Counted from the first letter of the stretch, positions 38,197 through 49,153 are shown. The stretch: 64,000 nt of DNA from Methylococcales bacterium (GCA_030949405.1 JAUZSN010000002.1:2838553-2902552); one strand, 5' to 3'. Numbers and translations are program-made. Notes: generated by a model not told the origin, from the sequence alone.

Positions 38197-39279
38197 TTAT
38201 AAGTCGCGTGATTGAAAAGAAGCCTGCTCAGAAATTTTACTCCATTTAGAAACCTGAGTTTGAAACTGACTCACTGAGGTATAGATTTTTTTCGATAACG
38301 GGTCTTTTGCGGCCAATTCTAAAACCACCTCTTCAGACAACGCTTTTAAATTTTTCAAAACCGCCTTCGGTAATGGCAAAACCTTGATTTTATGTTTATT
38401 AATTAACGTATCTAAGGCTTGATAATTACGTGCGGTGTATTCTGAAAGCATATCTATATTAGCGGCTTTACACGCCACTAACACTATTTGTTGTAAATCT
38501 TTAGGCAGCGTTAGAAAGGCTTTTTCATTCATCATCGCTTCAATCGTTGAACTGGGTTCGTGCCAACCAGGATAATAATAATATTTTGCCGCCTTATGAA
38601 AACCAAAGGCTAAATCATTATAAGGCCCCACCCATTCGGCCGCATCTAATGTCCCTGATTGTAACGCGGTAAATAATTCCCCACCTGGAATATTAACGGT
38701 CGTTCCACCTGCACGGCGTAAGACTTCACCCCCCAAGCTAGGCATTCGCATTTTTAGACCTTTTAAATCCTCCATTGTCTTAATTTCACGGTTAAACCAG
38801 CCCGCCATTTGAGCGCCTGTATTACCTGTTGCCGCTGGAATAATACCAAAAGGTTTATAAGCTTCGCGCCATAATTCCATACCGCCGCCATAATACAGCC
38901 AAGCATTCATTTCTTGGGCATTTAAACCAAAAGGCATCCCTGAGAAAAACTGAACCGCTTCTGATTTACCTTTCCAATAATAAGCCCCCGCATGACCCAT
39001 TTCAGCCGTTCCACTCGAAACCGCATCAAAGACTTCAAAGGCGGGAACCAGTTCGTTTGCCCCATAAACTTTGATAGAAATGCGTCCATTACTCATTTCC
39101 GTAATCATTTTGGCTAATAAATTAGCATTGGTTCCTAAACCTGGAAAGTTTTTAGGCCAAGCCGTGACCATTTTCCATTTAAATTCCGCTTTAGCCTCAG
39201 CAATGGATGGTACAAGTAAGTTTGCGCTTGTTGCTAACCCACCAAGACTCGCTGTTTTGATAAAATCCCGTCGTTTCAT
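38197..39279 (-). CDS. TRAP transporter substrate-binding protein (DctP family), Tat-exported
   Basis: Periplasmic binding protein of 360 residues. It begins MKRRDFIKTASLGGLATSANL, a twin-arginine signal, followed by the TRAP SBP fold with the conserved carboxylate-binding Arg in MEDLKGLKMRMPSLGGEV and ALQSGTLDAAEWVGPYND. The subfamily with KMVTAWPKNFPGLG is usually assigned to 2-oxo-acid type ligands. The membrane subunits (DctQ/DctM) are not adjacent, so this is an orphan binding protein locally. Confidence 0.92.
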   Translation of the reverse strand: MKRRDFIKTASLGGLATSANLLVPSIAEAKAEFKWKMVTAWPKNFPGLGTNANLLAKMITEMSNGRISIKVYGANELVPAFEVFDAVSSGTAEMGHAGAYYWKGKSEAVQFFSGMPFGLNAQEMNAWLYYGGGMELWREAYKPFGIIPAATGNTGAQMAGWFNREIKTMEDLKGLKMRMPSLGGEVLRRAGGTTVNIPGGELFTALQSGTLDAAEWVGPYNDLAFGFHKAAKYYYYPGWHEPSSTIEAMMNEKAFLTLPKDLQQIVLVACKAANIDMLSEYTARNYQALDTLINKHKIKVLPLPKAVLKNLKALSEEVVLELAAKDPLSKKIYTSVSQFQTQVSKWSKISEQASFQSRDL

Positions 39280-39644
39280 ACGATACTCCCTTAAAAGTAA
39301 AATTTAATGCACGTCATAGACTATTTTTATTATTTAGCCGCTCTATTTATTTTTTCACATTCCCCTAAAAATTAGGTCTAAAATAAATTTAGTTTTTAAA
39401 AAGCTGTTTTTTCTATGATTAAGTGACGCCCTTCATTTTTTGGTTTACAGTTTAAATCGGCTACCAACTTAAGGTTAAGCCTCGCTCCATAGTGTCTCGT
39501 CATAGGTTCGTAGCCTTTAAATCGGAACCCAGTCGCGTTAGCTGTTGGCGAGTTACGAAAATAGTTAACGCGGCTTTACTCCGCATTATTTTTTAAGAAT
39601 AATGTGTAAACTACTTTTGAACTAAATGAAGAATGCCAGTTAAG
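39280..39644. other. Intergenic region with a dispersed repeat
   Basis: 365 bases between the TRAP and SpoIIAA-like genes. Around 39457-39475 it holds TCGGCTACCAACTTAAGG, which recurs at 7188-7204 and in inverted form at 7703-7717. No ORF is credible here. Confidence 0.5.
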
Positions 39645-40007
39645 TTAGTCTTTAGCCCATTCAATGGCGGTCTTAAGTTCCGTCTCACCATACAGCTTAA
39701 CGACCCCTGAAATTAAGCAGGCGGCCATTTTAACAAGCCCTCTAATCCATCGTTGATTACCTACAATCGCAATTTTATCAAACTCATTTTTATGTTGAAA
39801 ACCAAACTTAGCATCCAACCACATTGCGCCTAATTCCCAACCCTGAAAATCGGAAGGTAAATAAACGACCGTGCTGATTTTTTTATGTGTTTGTAGGTGT
39901 TGTTCAAACCGTGGAATTAAAATTTCTTTATAATCTTGCGTCGTTACTTTTTCAGTCATCTGAATGACTAATAGATTATTCTCTGTCTCTGGCCTAATTT
40001 CTATCAT
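39645..40007 (-). CDS. SpoIIAA-like STAS/SEC14-type protein
   Basis: A 120-residue cytoplasmic protein with the SpoIIAA-like (PF11964) pattern: NNLLVIQMTEKVTTQDYKE, the middle VVYLPSDFQGWELGAMWLD and the end KIAIVGNQRWIRGLVKMA followed by VKLYGETELKTAIEWA. Proteins of this family bind small hydrophobic ligands in some structures; physiological role unknown. Monocistronic. Confidence 0.85.
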   Translation of the reverse strand: MIEIRPETENNLLVIQMTEKVTTQDYKEILIPRFEQHLQTHKKISTVVYLPSDFQGWELGAMWLDAKFGFQHKNEFDKIAIVGNQRWIRGLVKMAACLISGVVKLYGETELKTAIEWAKD

Positions 40008-40131
40008 TACTTTATCCTTTTAATCGTTAATAATTAACTTAAACCAAACTAACGAGTGCGTTGGATTCAAGGGCTAAATTAATAATAATTTAAGTAATAC
40101 GGAATCAATATCATAGAATACAATGCTTACC

Positions 40132-40977
40132 TTAACCGCATTTTTTTTGTCCTGACGTGACCCTAGGTAAGTGCGATAAATCGGTATGTGTTTGAATGGA
40201 TTCGTAAAAAAATTGTTGGAAAATACCCTGAACAGCCTTTTGTTGTTGGCTACCATGTTCACACATCAAGGTTCCGTTCGCCTTTAAATATGTTAAAGCC
40301 GATGCGGCAATGATTGAAAGATCATCCAAGCCATTATTTTTTGCAATTAACGCATGTTGGGGTTCAAAGCGTAAATCACCTTGCTGTAGATGAGGATCAT
40401 TTTCAGCAATATATGGCGGATTACTGACAATTAAATCAAATAAGTTCGGTTTTATCGTATCAAACCATCGGCTTTGTTGAAAATAGAGATTACTTAAATG
40501 ATAACGCTGGGCATTTTCTTTCGCTATTTTCAATGAGGCCAAACTAATGTCCGTTGCTATAACCGTAATATTAGGACGTTCTGCCGCCAAGGTAATGGCA
40601 ATAACACCTGAACCTGTGCCTAAATCTAAGAGCTGATAGGGTCGATCCTCAGGAATCAACGCTAAACTCAGTTCAATGAGAAGCTCAGTATCAGGGCGGG
40701 GAATTAATACATCAGGCGTGACTTTAAATTCCCGTGACCAAAATTCCCGCTCGCCGATTAAATAGGCAATAGGAATGCCTTTAATACGTTGATTTAACAT
40801 CTGTTCAAAATCAAAAATTTGAGCGTCATTTAATTTTTTTTCTGACCATGCACGTAAATAACACCGCTCTTTTTTAAGAACAAAGGCTAATAAAACCTCG
40901 GCATCCAATACCGCCGAGTCCGACGTTGCTTTAAGTTTTAATGTCGCTGTGGTTAATGCGCCATCAATACAGGGCAT
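40132..40977 (-). CDS. prmC: Release factor glutamine N5-methyltransferase PrmC
   Basis: Methylates the GGQ glutamine of RF1/RF2. The SAM motif LLDLGTGSGVIAITLA and the catalytic NPPY in FDLIVSNPPYIAEND are present. 281 residues. Its start overlaps the prfA stop (TAATG), the standard arrangement with its substrate. Confidence 0.96.
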   Translation of the reverse strand: MPCIDGALTTATLKLKATSDSAVLDAEVLLAFVLKKERCYLRAWSEKKLNDAQIFDFEQMLNQRIKGIPIAYLIGEREFWSREFKVTPDVLIPRPDTELLIELSLALIPEDRPYQLLDLGTGSGVIAITLAAERPNITVIATDISLASLKIAKENAQRYHLSNLYFQQSRWFDTIKPNLFDLIVSNPPYIAENDPHLQQGDLRFEPQHALIAKNNGLDDLSIIAASALTYLKANGTLMCEHGSQQQKAVQGIFQQFFYESIQTHTDLSHLPRVTSGQKKCG

Positions 40978-42062
40978 TAACTCTCACCTAATTGGGTTAA
41001 TAGTTCGGCTTGATGCTCATGAATTAAAGGGCCAATAACTTGGTCTAACGCGCCTTGCATAATATCGTCTAATTTATACAAGGTTAAATTAATACGATGA
41101 TCCGAAAGCCGCCCTTGAGGGTAGTTATAGGTACGAATTTTTTCAGAACGATCCCCTGAACCGACTTGTAATTTACGCTTTTCAGATTGTTCTGTATCCT
41201 GCTTTTCTTGTTCAGCCGCAAGTAATCGAGATTGCAATAACGCCATCGCTCGCGCACGGTTTTTATGTTGCGAGCGTTCATCTTGACACTCAACCACCAC
41301 CCCTGTAGGTAAATGCGTTAACCGAATCGCCGAATCTGTTTTATTGACATGCTGCCCCCCAGAACCCGACGCTCTAAAAGTATCAACCCGCAAATCCCCT
41401 GAATTAATTTCAATGGCATCAATAGATTCTGCTTCAGGCATCACAGCGACCGTACAAGCAGACGTATGAACACGACCTTGCGATTCAGTTTCTGGGACAC
41501 GTTGAACGCGATGGGTTCCTGATTCAAATTTAAATTGTGAATAAACATTTTGTCCTGAAATGCGTAAGACAATTTCTTTAAACCCGCCATGATCGCCTCG
41601 GTTTTCAGCAATAAGCTCTGTTTTCCAGCCTTGTTTTTCAACATAGCGTTGATACATTTTACTTAAATCACCTGAAAAAATAGCGGCTTCATCGCCGCCC
41701 GTACCTGCTCGAATTTCTAAATAAATATTGCGATTATCATTCGGGTCTTTAGGTAATAATAAAATTTGTAATTGTTGTTGCAGCCGTTCTTTTTCAGTTT
41801 CCGCGTCTTTTAATTCTTCTTTTGCCATTTCACGCATTTCAGGGTCATTATCTTGCGCCATTTCTTGCGCCCCTTCAATGGTTTCTTGATTCTCTTGATA
41901 CTGTTGATAACACGTTACAATCGGTTCTAATTGGGCATATTCTTGACCCAACGCGCGAAATTTATTTTGATTGCTTTGTACTTCAGGTTGGGATAACAGT
42001 GCGGCAATTTCGCCAAAGCGTTCACTTAGATGGTCTAATTTGTGTTGAATTGATACTTTCAT
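40977..42062 (-). CDS. prfA: Peptide chain release factor 1
   Basis: 361 residues. The catalytic GGQ is at 235-237 in [12 protein letters not shown], and the stop-codon-reading PxT motif is PET at 190-192 (E. coli has PAT; the middle residue varies). The C-terminal [24 protein letters not shown] is intact. It lies between hemA and prmC, as in E. coli. Confidence 0.97.
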   Translation of the reverse strand: MKVSIQHKLDHLSERFGEIAALLSQPEVQSNQNKFRALGQEYAQLEPIVTCYQQYQENQETIEGAQEMAQDNDPEMREMAKEELKDAETEKERLQQQLQILLLPKDPNDNRNIYLEIRAGTGGDEAAIFSGDLSKMYQRYVEKQGWKTELIAENRGDHGGFKEIVLRISGQNVYSQFKFESGTHRVQRVPETESQGRVHTSACTVAVMPEAESIDAIEINSGDLRVDTFRASGSGGQHVNKTDSAIRLTHLPTGVVVECQDERSQHKNRARAMALLQSRLLAAEQEKQDTEQSEKRKLQVGSGDRSEKIRTYNYPQGRLSDHRINLTLYKLDDIMQGALDQVIGPLIHEHQAELLTQLGES

Positions 42063-42064
42063 GA

Positions 42065-43318
42065 TTAAGTTTGTAATTTAAAAATTTCTCTCGCCGCAGC
42101 AATTAAATCAGGACGCTCATTAATACCCGCCTCCCGAATTTGAATGCTGGGCGTATGAATTAATTTGTTGGTTAACCCGTGTGCGAGACGTTTTAAGACC
42201 TCTTCGGGAGCCAGTCCTTTATTCAACTGCGATAAAGACTTTTGTAACATTTCTTCACGAATAAGATCCGCTTGTGAACGGTAATCTTTAATCGTCGTTT
42301 GCGCCCCTTGTGAACGTAACCAACCCAAAAAATACTCGACCTGAGTATCAATAATTTCTTCGGCTTGTTCTGCTGCTTGCCGACGTGAATTCATATTCTC
42401 ATCAATGGTATGTTGTAAATCATCAACGGTATATAAATAAACATCGTTCAGTTGGGAAACTTCGGCTTCAATATCGCGTGGAACCGCCAGATCAACCATA
42501 AAAATAGGTTTATGTTTACGTTTTTTTATCGCACTTTCTAATAAACCTTTACCGAGTATGGGGAGTTGACTCGCCGTTGATGACACCACAATATCCGCTT
42601 CAACTAAATGTTCAGGTAATTCGGAGAGCGCGATGGCATACCCATTAAATTGTGCGGCTAAACTATGGGCTTTATCATAAGTTCGATTAGCAATAATAAT
42701 CCGACCAATACCTTGCTGGTGTAAATGTCGTGCGGTTAATTCAATCGTTTCACCCGCCCCAATTAAAAGCGCGGTTTGTTCGCTGAGTTTATCAAAAATT
42801 TGTTGAGCCAGTTGCACCGCCGCAAATGCGACCGAAACAGGACTTGAGCCTATTTCAGTATCGGTCCGTACTTTTTTTGCCGCAGAAAAGGTATGTTGAA
42901 ATAACTTGCCTAAATGTTTACCTAGTGTACCTGCTTCATGCGCCGTATGGTAGGCCGTTTTCATTTGCCCTAAAATTTGAGGTTCACCTAACACCATCGA
43001 ATCTAAGCCACATGCGACTCGAAAAATATGGCGAATAAGTTGATTCCCTTGGTAACTATAAAGATAGGGCGTAAAGTCTTCAGGATCTATTTGCCGACTA
43101 TGGGCAATCCAATTAATGAGAACCGTTTCATCATTAACATCCGAGTCAAAATAAAATTCCGTTCGATTACAGGTTGATAAAATGGCCGCCTCAGTAATCG
43201 TTTTCGTTTGTAACAACTGTTGCAATGCCTGATTTAAAATTTCAGCAGGGAAAGCTAAACGTTCACGAATAGAAACAGGGGCGGTATTATAATTAATTCC
43301 TATAGCAATCAGGGTCAT
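42065..43318 (-). CDS. hemA: Glutamyl-tRNA reductase
   Basis: First enzyme of the C5 tetrapyrrole pathway. The catalytic cysteine is C50 in [12 protein letters not shown], and the NADPH domain has [18 protein letters not shown]. 417 residues. The stop lies two bases before the prfA ATG, so hemA-prfA-prmC form one operon. lolB and the TPR gene are divergent, as in other gammaproteobacteria. Confidence 0.97.
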   Translation of the reverse strand: MTLIAIGINYNTAPVSIRERLAFPAEILNQALQQLLQTKTITEAAILSTCNRTEFYFDSDVNDETVLINWIAHSRQIDPEDFTPYLYSYQGNQLIRHIFRVACGLDSMVLGEPQILGQMKTAYHTAHEAGTLGKHLGKLFQHTFSAAKKVRTDTEIGSSPVSVAFAAVQLAQQIFDKLSEQTALLIGAGETIELTARHLHQQGIGRIIIANRTYDKAHSLAAQFNGYAIALSELPEHLVEADIVVSSTASQLPILGKGLLESAIKKRKHKPIFMVDLAVPRDIEAEVSQLNDVYLYTVDDLQHTIDENMNSRRQAAEQAEEIIDTQVEYFLGWLRSQGAQTTIKDYRSQADLIREEMLQKSLSQLNKGLAPEEVLKRLAHGLTNKLIHTPSIQIREAGINERPDLIAAAREIFKLQT

Positions 43319-43463
43319 ATAAAGAGGCGTAAGCTATCGTCAAGGGAAGTCTATTTTAAGGAATATCTGAACTTTATCAAAGAAGAATAAATCAACTATC
43401 TAGTTTAAGTTTTTTTTCTGCTACTCTATAGCGTACTTTCAATCGAAATTTAAGGGCGTATTT

Positions 43464-44939
43464 GTGTTCTTTTTAAAATTAATCGCGACAATATCATTGA
43501 TCTTTGTAACTGCGTGTCATAGCTCTCCAAAAGAGCAAACTGTCGTGACGAAACCTAAGGCCACGCAGACTAAACTACAAGATAAAGTACTCGAATCTAA
43601 AGAAACAGTGGATGATCTGCAAACGGCTATAGACCCAGAGGTTTTATATTTAATCTTAACGGCAGAGACTGCCTTACAACGGGAACAATATGCGATTGCA
43701 CTAGAAGCTTATATGAGAGTTGCAAAGCAAGTAGATGATGTCAAAATTTTAGAAAAAACCGCACAAATTGCGCTGTTTTTAGAAAATTTAGACAAAACTG
43801 AGGAGGCCGTCGATCTGTGGCTGGCAAAAGACAGTGAAAATATAACGGCACGGCGTGTTGCTTTAACCGTTGCGTTAAATCAGAAGAATCAAGCCGCCGC
43901 TATTGAACATTTGAATTTTATCTTAGAAAAATACCCTGCTGATTTTAATGGGTTGTTATTAGATATTCAAAAATCTCTTAAGACCAAAGAAAATATTGAT
44001 TTTTCTGAGCAGTTACTCAATGCTTTAGAAACGCAACATCCTAAGCAAGCCGCCATTTTTTTATCGCAAACAATCTTAGCCATACAGCAACAAAATTTTG
44101 ATAAAGCCAAGCAAAAAGTAGCCCGCGCCTTATTATTACAACCTAAGTGGGAAAAAGCGATTGAGTTAGAGGCTGGATTATGGATGTATTCAGGGAAAAA
44201 AGCATTTAGCGAGCAAAAATATTCTGAAGCCTTAGCTGCCTTTAAAAAAATCAAGTATGAAAAACTAAAGCTTGATGCAACAATAGCGATAATTTCAGTC
44301 TTGTTCAAACAGGAAAAATTTGATCAAGCAACGCTTTATTTAAACACGCTGCATAAAGAGCATCCTGATAAAAAAATGCGTATTTTTATTCTGGAAGCCG
44401 AACTTCAAAATAGCCAAAAAAATTATCAAGAAGCCTTTACTATATTAACGAAAGCACTTAAAGAATCACCTGCAGAACGTGAAGTGTTATATGCACGCTC
44501 CTTAATTGCAGAAAAACTTGATGATCTTATTACCTTAGAGGCTGATTTAAATAAAATTTTACAACAAAATCCCAACGATGCGGCGGCTTTAAATGCATTA
44601 GGTTATACCTTGGTCAATAAAACCACACGTTATGAGGAGGCTGAACGTTATTTATCAAAAGCACTCAGTTTAAACCCTGAAGAAGCGGTTATCATTGATA
44701 GTTATGGCTGGTTGAAATTCAAACAAGGAGACTTTCAAGCCGCTTTAAAATATTTACAGCAAGCCCGTGAGAAATTAACGGGGGAACATGAAATTATAGC
44801 CCATATAGCCGAAGTTCTATGGCAGCTAAATCAAAAAGATAAAGCCCGTAAATTGATTGCGGATGAAATGAAAAAAACGCCTGAAGATCCACATTTATTA
44901 GAATTCAAAAGCCGTATTTTAGATAAGGACATAAAGTGA
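43464..44939 (+). CDS. TPR-repeat lipoprotein
   Basis: 491 residues from a GTG with TAAGGG upstream. The signal peptide MFFLKLIATISLIFVTAC has a lipobox (Cys 18). The mature protein is made of TPR repeats, with the most canonical ones near the C-terminus (ALNALGYTLVNKTTRYEEAE, YLSKALSLNPEEAVIIDSYG). Tetratricopeptide proteins upstream of lolB are common in gammaproteobacteria and their role is not known. Its stop overlaps the lolB start by GTGA. Confidence 0.9.
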   Translation: MFFLKLIATISLIFVTACHSSPKEQTVVTKPKATQTKLQDKVLESKETVDDLQTAIDPEVLYLILTAETALQREQYAIALEAYMRVAKQVDDVKILEKTAQIALFLENLDKTEEAVDLWLAKDSENITARRVALTVALNQKNQAAAIEHLNFILEKYPADFNGLLLDIQKSLKTKENIDFSEQLLNALETQHPKQAAIFLSQTILAIQQQNFDKAKQKVARALLLQPKWEKAIELEAGLWMYSGKKAFSEQKYSEALAAFKKIKYEKLKLDATIAIISVLFKQEKFDQATLYLNTLHKEHPDKKMRIFILEAELQNSQKNYQEAFTILTKALKESPAEREVLYARSLIAEKLDDLITLEADLNKILQQNPNDAAALNALGYTLVNKTTRYEEAERYLSKALSLNPEEAVIIDSYGWLKFKQGDFQAALKYLQQAREKLTGEHEIIAHIAEVLWQLNQKDKARKLIADEMKKTPEDPHLLEFKSRILDKDIK

Positions 44940-45514
44940 GGATAGCGACTTTTAAACCATTTTTATGGATGACGCTGTTTGTTTTAATCAGTGGGTGTAC
45001 CGAAATGGTCGTAAAGCCTGTTGAAGATAAGTATCATCTTAGTGAGCGAAAAAATTTTTATGACTTAAAAAAATGGCGCTTTACAGGACGATTAGTTATC
45101 GTTGATAAAAAAGAATCTTGGACTGCCACCCTTGAATGGCATCATCTGGAAAAAAAGGAGACGTTAACGTTATCAGGTCCTTTAGGTCAAAGTGCGATAA
45201 AAATAACCTTAACCGAAAATTTAATGACCTTAGACCGTGGAGACGGAAAGGTGACCCAATCAGAGGATATTACGCATTTTATTGAGCAACAGTTAGGGAT
45301 GGTTATTCCTGTCAAGTCTTTACGTTACTGGGTCTTAGGATTAACCCATCCTGATAAACCTTTTGTTCAATTAGCGGATGGTTTTGAACAAGAAAAGTGG
45401 ATTATTCAATACAGAGAAATGCAACAAATTAATAAAAAATGGATGCCCCGTAAATTAAAAGCAATGCGCGGTAAAACTCGCTTAAAATTAGTCATTGATC
45501 AGTGGACGTTATAA
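44936..45514 (+). CDS. lolB: Outer-membrane lipoprotein receptor LolB
   Basis: 192 residues with lipobox ISGC (Cys 21) and the conserved WRFTGRLVIVDKKESWTATLEW followed by LSGPLGQSAIKI and SLRYWVLGL. LolB takes lipoproteins from LolA and inserts them into the outer membrane. It starts at a GTG overlapping the TPR gene stop and ends at ispE, as in E. coli. Confidence 0.92.
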   Translation: MRIATFKPFLWMTLFVLISGCTEMVVKPVEDKYHLSERKNFYDLKKWRFTGRLVIVDKKESWTATLEWHHLEKKETLTLSGPLGQSAIKITLTENLMTLDRGDGKVTQSEDITHFIEQQLGMVIPVKSLRYWVLGLTHPDKPFVQLADGFEQEKWIIQYREMQQINKKWMPRKLKAMRGKTRLKLVIDQWTL

Positions 45515-46383
45515 TGTCAAAGACAGAAATCATACACTCGGCATGGCTCGAAAAATGGCCCGCCCCTGCAAAAATAAATTTAATGCTTCGTATTACAGGG
45601 CGTAGAGACGATGGGTATCATTCGTTACAAACCGTATTTCAATTACTGGATTTGTGTGACTGGCTAACCTTTCATCCCCTTGATGAAGATAAAATTTACT
45701 TAAAATCGCCCCTTGAAGGCGTTCCCGAGGCAACCGATTTAACCATTCGTGCGGCAAAGCTTTTAAAAGAAGTCTCAGGTTATCAACACGGCATTGGTAT
45801 TGACATTGAAAAAAACCTACCGATGGGCGGAGGATTAGGCGGAGGCAGCTCCGATGCCGCAACAACGCTTTTAGTGCTTAATAAGCTTTGGGGATTAAAT
45901 TTTTCAATAACAACGCTCATGAAGCTGGGGTTACAGCTGGGTGCCGATGTCCCTGTTTTTATATATGGATACTCCGCATGGGCAGAAGGTGTAGGGGAAG
46001 AATTAACTCAATTAATCATTCCAGAACAATGGGTTGTCATCATAAAGCCTGACTGCCATGTCAACACAGGTGAAATATTTTCAGATGAAAACTTGACACG
46101 TGATAGCAAAGTCATCACAATAGCCGACTTTCTTGCAGGACAACAACAAAACGATTGTCTTTCTGTTGTTCGCAAGTTAAATCAACCGATAGAACAAGCC
46201 TTAAGTGTCTTGTCTGAATATTCAGAAGCAAGACTTACAGGAACAGGTGCTTGTGTGTTTGCACAGTTTGATTCATACGAATCAGCGCGCAATGCGTATC
46301 AAGCCTTGAAACCTAAATGGCAGGTTTATTTATCCAAGGGGATGAATGAATCGTTGTTGAACAAAAAGCTAGCATTGTTTTGA
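45514..46383 (+). CDS. ispE: 4-diphosphocytidyl-2-C-methyl-D-erythritol kinase
   Basis: GHMP kinase of the MEP isoprenoid pathway. The glycine loop is LPMGGGLGGGSSDAAT, with WPAPAKINLMLRITGRRDDGYH at the N-terminus and LTGTGACVFAQF near the end. I chose the ATG at 45514 (MSKTEIIHS), which overlaps the lolB stop; an ATG four codons upstream lies within lolB. About 289 residues. Confidence 0.96.
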   Translation: MSKTEIIHSAWLEKWPAPAKINLMLRITGRRDDGYHSLQTVFQLLDLCDWLTFHPLDEDKIYLKSPLEGVPEATDLTIRAAKLLKEVSGYQHGIGIDIEKNLPMGGGLGGGSSDAATTLLVLNKLWGLNFSITTLMKLGLQLGADVPVFIYGYSAWAEGVGEELTQLIIPEQWVVIIKPDCHVNTGEIFSDENLTRDSKVITIADFLAGQQQNDCLSVVRKLNQPIEQALSVLSEYSEARLTGTGACVFAQFDSYESARNAYQALKPKWQVYLSKGMNESLLNKKLALF

Positions 46384-46400
46384 CGTTGACTCTCGATTAT

Positions 46401-46475
46401 TGGGCCGTCGCCAAGCGGTAAGGCACGGGGTTTTGATCTCCGCATACCCAGGTTCGAATCCTGGCGGCCCAGCCA
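46401..46475 (+). tRNA. tRNA-Gln (TTG)
   Basis: 75 bases, 5' TGGGCCG with matching 3' arm and encoded CCA. The loop TTTTGAT gives anticodon TTG. The position between ispE and prs is conserved in gammaproteobacteria. Confidence 0.96.
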
Positions 46476-46509
46476 CTCTTTATACTATAAACCTTTTAGG
46501 AGTGTTCAG

Positions 46510-47463
46510 ATGAGTGACGCCTCTTTGATGGTGTTTTCAGGCAATGCACATAAAGCATTATCTAAAGGCATAGTCAAAAAGTTAAACCTACGCCTAGGAA
46601 TGGCGAGTGTTGGGAAGTTTAGCGATGGTGAACTTGCAATTGAGATAGAGGAGAATGTTAGAGGCAAGGATGTTTTTATTATTCAGCCTACATGCTCCCC
46701 GACAAATGAAAATTTAATGGAATTACTAGTGATGATAGATGCGTTAAAACGCGCCTCTTCCTCACGAATTACAGCCGTTATGCCCTATTTTGGTTATGCA
46801 CGCCAAGACAGACGCACACGATCTGCTCGCGTTCCCATTACCGCAAAGTTAGTTGCTAATTTAATTGGGGCAGCAGGAGCTGACCGTGTATTAACAGTTG
46901 ATTTACATGCTGACCAAATTCAAGGTTTTTTTAATATCCCCGTCGATAATGTTTATGCATCTCCCATCTTATTGGGTGATATTTGGCGGCAAAAATATCA
47001 AAACCAAATTGTTGTATCACCTGATGTAGGCGGGGTTGTTCGCGCCCGATCATTAGCAAAACGATTAGATGATGCCGATTTAGCTATTATTGATAAGCGG
47101 CGACCAAAAGCCAATGTATCAGAAATTATGCATATTATTGGTGATGTTGAAGGCCGTACTTGCGTGATGATTGATGATTTAGTTGATACCGCAGGAACCT
47201 TATGCCACGCGGCGAGTGCATTAAAAAAAAATGGGGCCATTAAAGTTGTCGCCTATTGCACTCATGCTGTCTTATCAGGGCAAGCAGTCGAAAATTTAAG
47301 AAATTCAGAGCTGGATGAATTAATCGTTACCGATACAATTCCTCTAAGCAAAGAGCTGTTAGCTTTAGAAAATATCAGGCAATTAAGTGTTGCCGATATG
47401 CTAGCAGAAACAATACGTCGAATAGCGGCAAGTGAGTCAGTAAGCTCGCTTTATGTTGATTAA
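46510..47463 (+). CDS. prs: Ribose-phosphate pyrophosphokinase
   Basis: Makes PRPP. 317 residues with the ATP loop FGYARQDRR, the metal site [13 protein letters not shown] and the PRPP loop [19 protein letters not shown] ribosome-binding site precedes the ATG. Confidence 0.97.
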   Translation: MSDASLMVFSGNAHKALSKGIVKKLNLRLGMASVGKFSDGELAIEIEENVRGKDVFIIQPTCSPTNENLMELLVMIDALKRASSSRITAVMPYFGYARQDRRTRSARVPITAKLVANLIGAAGADRVLTVDLHADQIQGFFNIPVDNVYASPILLGDIWRQKYQNQIVVSPDVGGVVRARSLAKRLDDADLAIIDKRRPKANVSEIMHIIGDVEGRTCVMIDDLVDTAGTLCHAASALKKNGAIKVVAYCTHAVLSGQAVENLRNSELDELIVTDTIPLSKELLALENIRQLSVADMLAETIRRIAASESVSSLYVD

Positions 47464-47507
47464 TTATTATTTAAGTGTTTTAAGGCACACACGCTTTGGA
47501 GAAAAAA

Positions 47508-48143
47508 ATGTCTAACGTATTTGAATTTATGGCAACTAGCCGTGAAAAATCAGGAACAAGTTCTGCGCGTGCAGTACGTCGTCAAGGTAATGTCCCTGCG
47601 GTCATCTACGGTGGCGATACAGATCCTGCAATGCTAGTTTTAAATCACAATGAAGTGAATAAACATCTTGAAAATGAAGCAGTTTATTCTCATGTATTGG
47701 ATATACATGTCGATGGAAAACCTGAAAAGGCTATTTTAAAAGAAATTCAGCGTCATCCCGCAAGACCCCAAATTTTACACATGGATTTTTTGCGAATCAA
47801 TGAAAATGAATTATTAAAAATACATGTTCCGCTTCATTTTATCAATGAATCAACCTCAGTCGGTGTCAAAAAAGGCGGCGTTGCAACCCACGCACGGGTT
47901 GAAGTCGAAGTTACTTGTTTACCCTCAGTCATTCCTGAGTATTTGGAAATTGATTTAGCCCATCTTGATTTGGGTGAATCGGTCCATTTATCAGAAATTT
48001 CATTACCTGAAGGTGTTTCAATTCTTGAGTTATCACAAGGTGAAGAGCATGACCTTGCAGTCGCCTCTATTATTGCTTCGCGTGTTTCTGCAGCAGATGA
48101 AGACGATGAAGAAACTGAAGACGTTGTTGTCGCTCCTGAATAA
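47508..48143 (+). CDS. rplY: Ribosomal protein L25/Ctc (long form)
   Basis: 5S-rRNA-binding protein with the N-terminal L25 domain (TSSARAVRRQGNVPAVIYGG) and the C-terminal CTC/TL5 domain, ending in an acidic tail. About 211 residues, the two-domain form rather than the short E. coli L25. The ATG at 47508 has GGAG upstream; the frame is open four codons further to a TTG. Confidence 0.95.
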   Translation: MSNVFEFMATSREKSGTSSARAVRRQGNVPAVIYGGDTDPAMLVLNHNEVNKHLENEAVYSHVLDIHVDGKPEKAILKEIQRHPARPQILHMDFLRINENELLKIHVPLHFINESTSVGVKKGGVATHARVEVEVTCLPSVIPEYLEIDLAHLDLGESVHLSEISLPEGVSILELSQGEEHDLAVASIIASRVSAADEDDEETEDVVVAPE

Positions 48144-48154
48144 GTAACCTTTGA

Positions 48155-48724
48155 ATGATTAAATTAATTGTTGGTTTAGGAAATCCTGGTCAACACTATA
48201 AAAAAACCCGACATAATGTTGGGTTTTTGTTTTTAGAGCAGTTGATTGCTGATTCTGGAAGCTCATGGACAAAAGAATTAAAATTTCAAGGCTGGGTTGC
48301 AAACTGCCATATCGGTTCACACAAAATCACGGTACTTAAACCTGATACCTTTATGAATCATAGTGGTCAGTCGGTGGGTAAGATTGCACGCTACTATAAA
48401 TTAGATGTTAATGAAATTTTAGTGGTTCATGATGAACTGGATTTTGTTGCAGGCACCGTTAAATTAAAAAAAAGCGGCGGCCATGCAGGCCATAATGGCT
48501 TACGTGATATTATTTCGCATTTGAGTTCTAAAGATTTTTACCGTTTACGAGTTGGAATTGGTCGCCCCAACAGTGAAAAAAACGTTGCTGACTATGTTTT
48601 ATCTAACCCTTCAAAAATGGATATGGGGTTTATTGATGACGCTTTTGCCCGTATAAAAACTATTTTAGCCTTATTAGTTTCAGGTGATATAGAGACGGCC
48701 ATAAAAAACTTACATACAAATTAA
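48155..48724 (+). CDS. pth: Peptidyl-tRNA hydrolase
   Basis: 189 residues. GLGNPGQHYKKTRHNVGF contains the active-site His, and LKPDTFMNHSGQSVG, VHDELDF and GGHAGHNGLRDI are conserved. It follows rplY by 11 bases. The usual next gene (ychF) is absent. Confidence 0.97.
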   Translation: MIKLIVGLGNPGQHYKKTRHNVGFLFLEQLIADSGSSWTKELKFQGWVANCHIGSHKITVLKPDTFMNHSGQSVGKIARYYKLDVNEILVVHDELDFVAGTVKLKKSGGHAGHNGLRDIISHLSSKDFYRLRVGIGRPNSEKNVADYVLSNPSKMDMGFIDDAFARIKTILALLVSGDIETAIKNLHTN

Positions 48725-48776
48725 AAAAATATTGACAACATATTAATAAGTCGTCATAATAAGTGACTTAAGTACT

Positions 48777-48862
48777 GGAGGGGTTCCCGAGCGGCCAAAG
48801 GGATCAGACTGTAAATCTGACGGCTCAGCCTTCGGAGGTTCGAATCCTCCCCCCCTCCACCA
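48777..48862 (+). tRNA. tRNA-Tyr (GTA)
   Basis: 86 bases with a long variable arm (class II). Acceptor GGAGGGG pairs with CCCCTCC; the loop CTGTAAA gives anticodon GTA. CCA is encoded. Confidence 0.96.
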
Positions 48863-48886
48863 TTACTTCTTGTCAAAGATTCTTTT

Positions 48887-48960
48887 GCGGGTGTAGTTCA
48901 GTGGTAGAACTCCAGCCTTCCAAGCTGATTATGTGGGTTCGATTCCCATCACCCGCTCCA
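48887..48960 (+). tRNA. tRNA-Gly (TCC)
   Basis: 74 bases, 5' GCGGGTG with matching 3' arm and CCA. The loop CTTCCAA gives TCC, reading GGA. Confidence 0.95.
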
Positions 48961-48968
48961 AATTCCTT

Positions 48969-49044
<76 letters not shown>

Positions 49045-49153
49045 AATATTATTAATTATTTATAGTTTAAAAAAAATTTAAAATTAGCTTGAATTAAATA
49101 CTTAAATAATAGATAATAACTATCTTTCATCAGAACACTGTTGAAAATATTAT

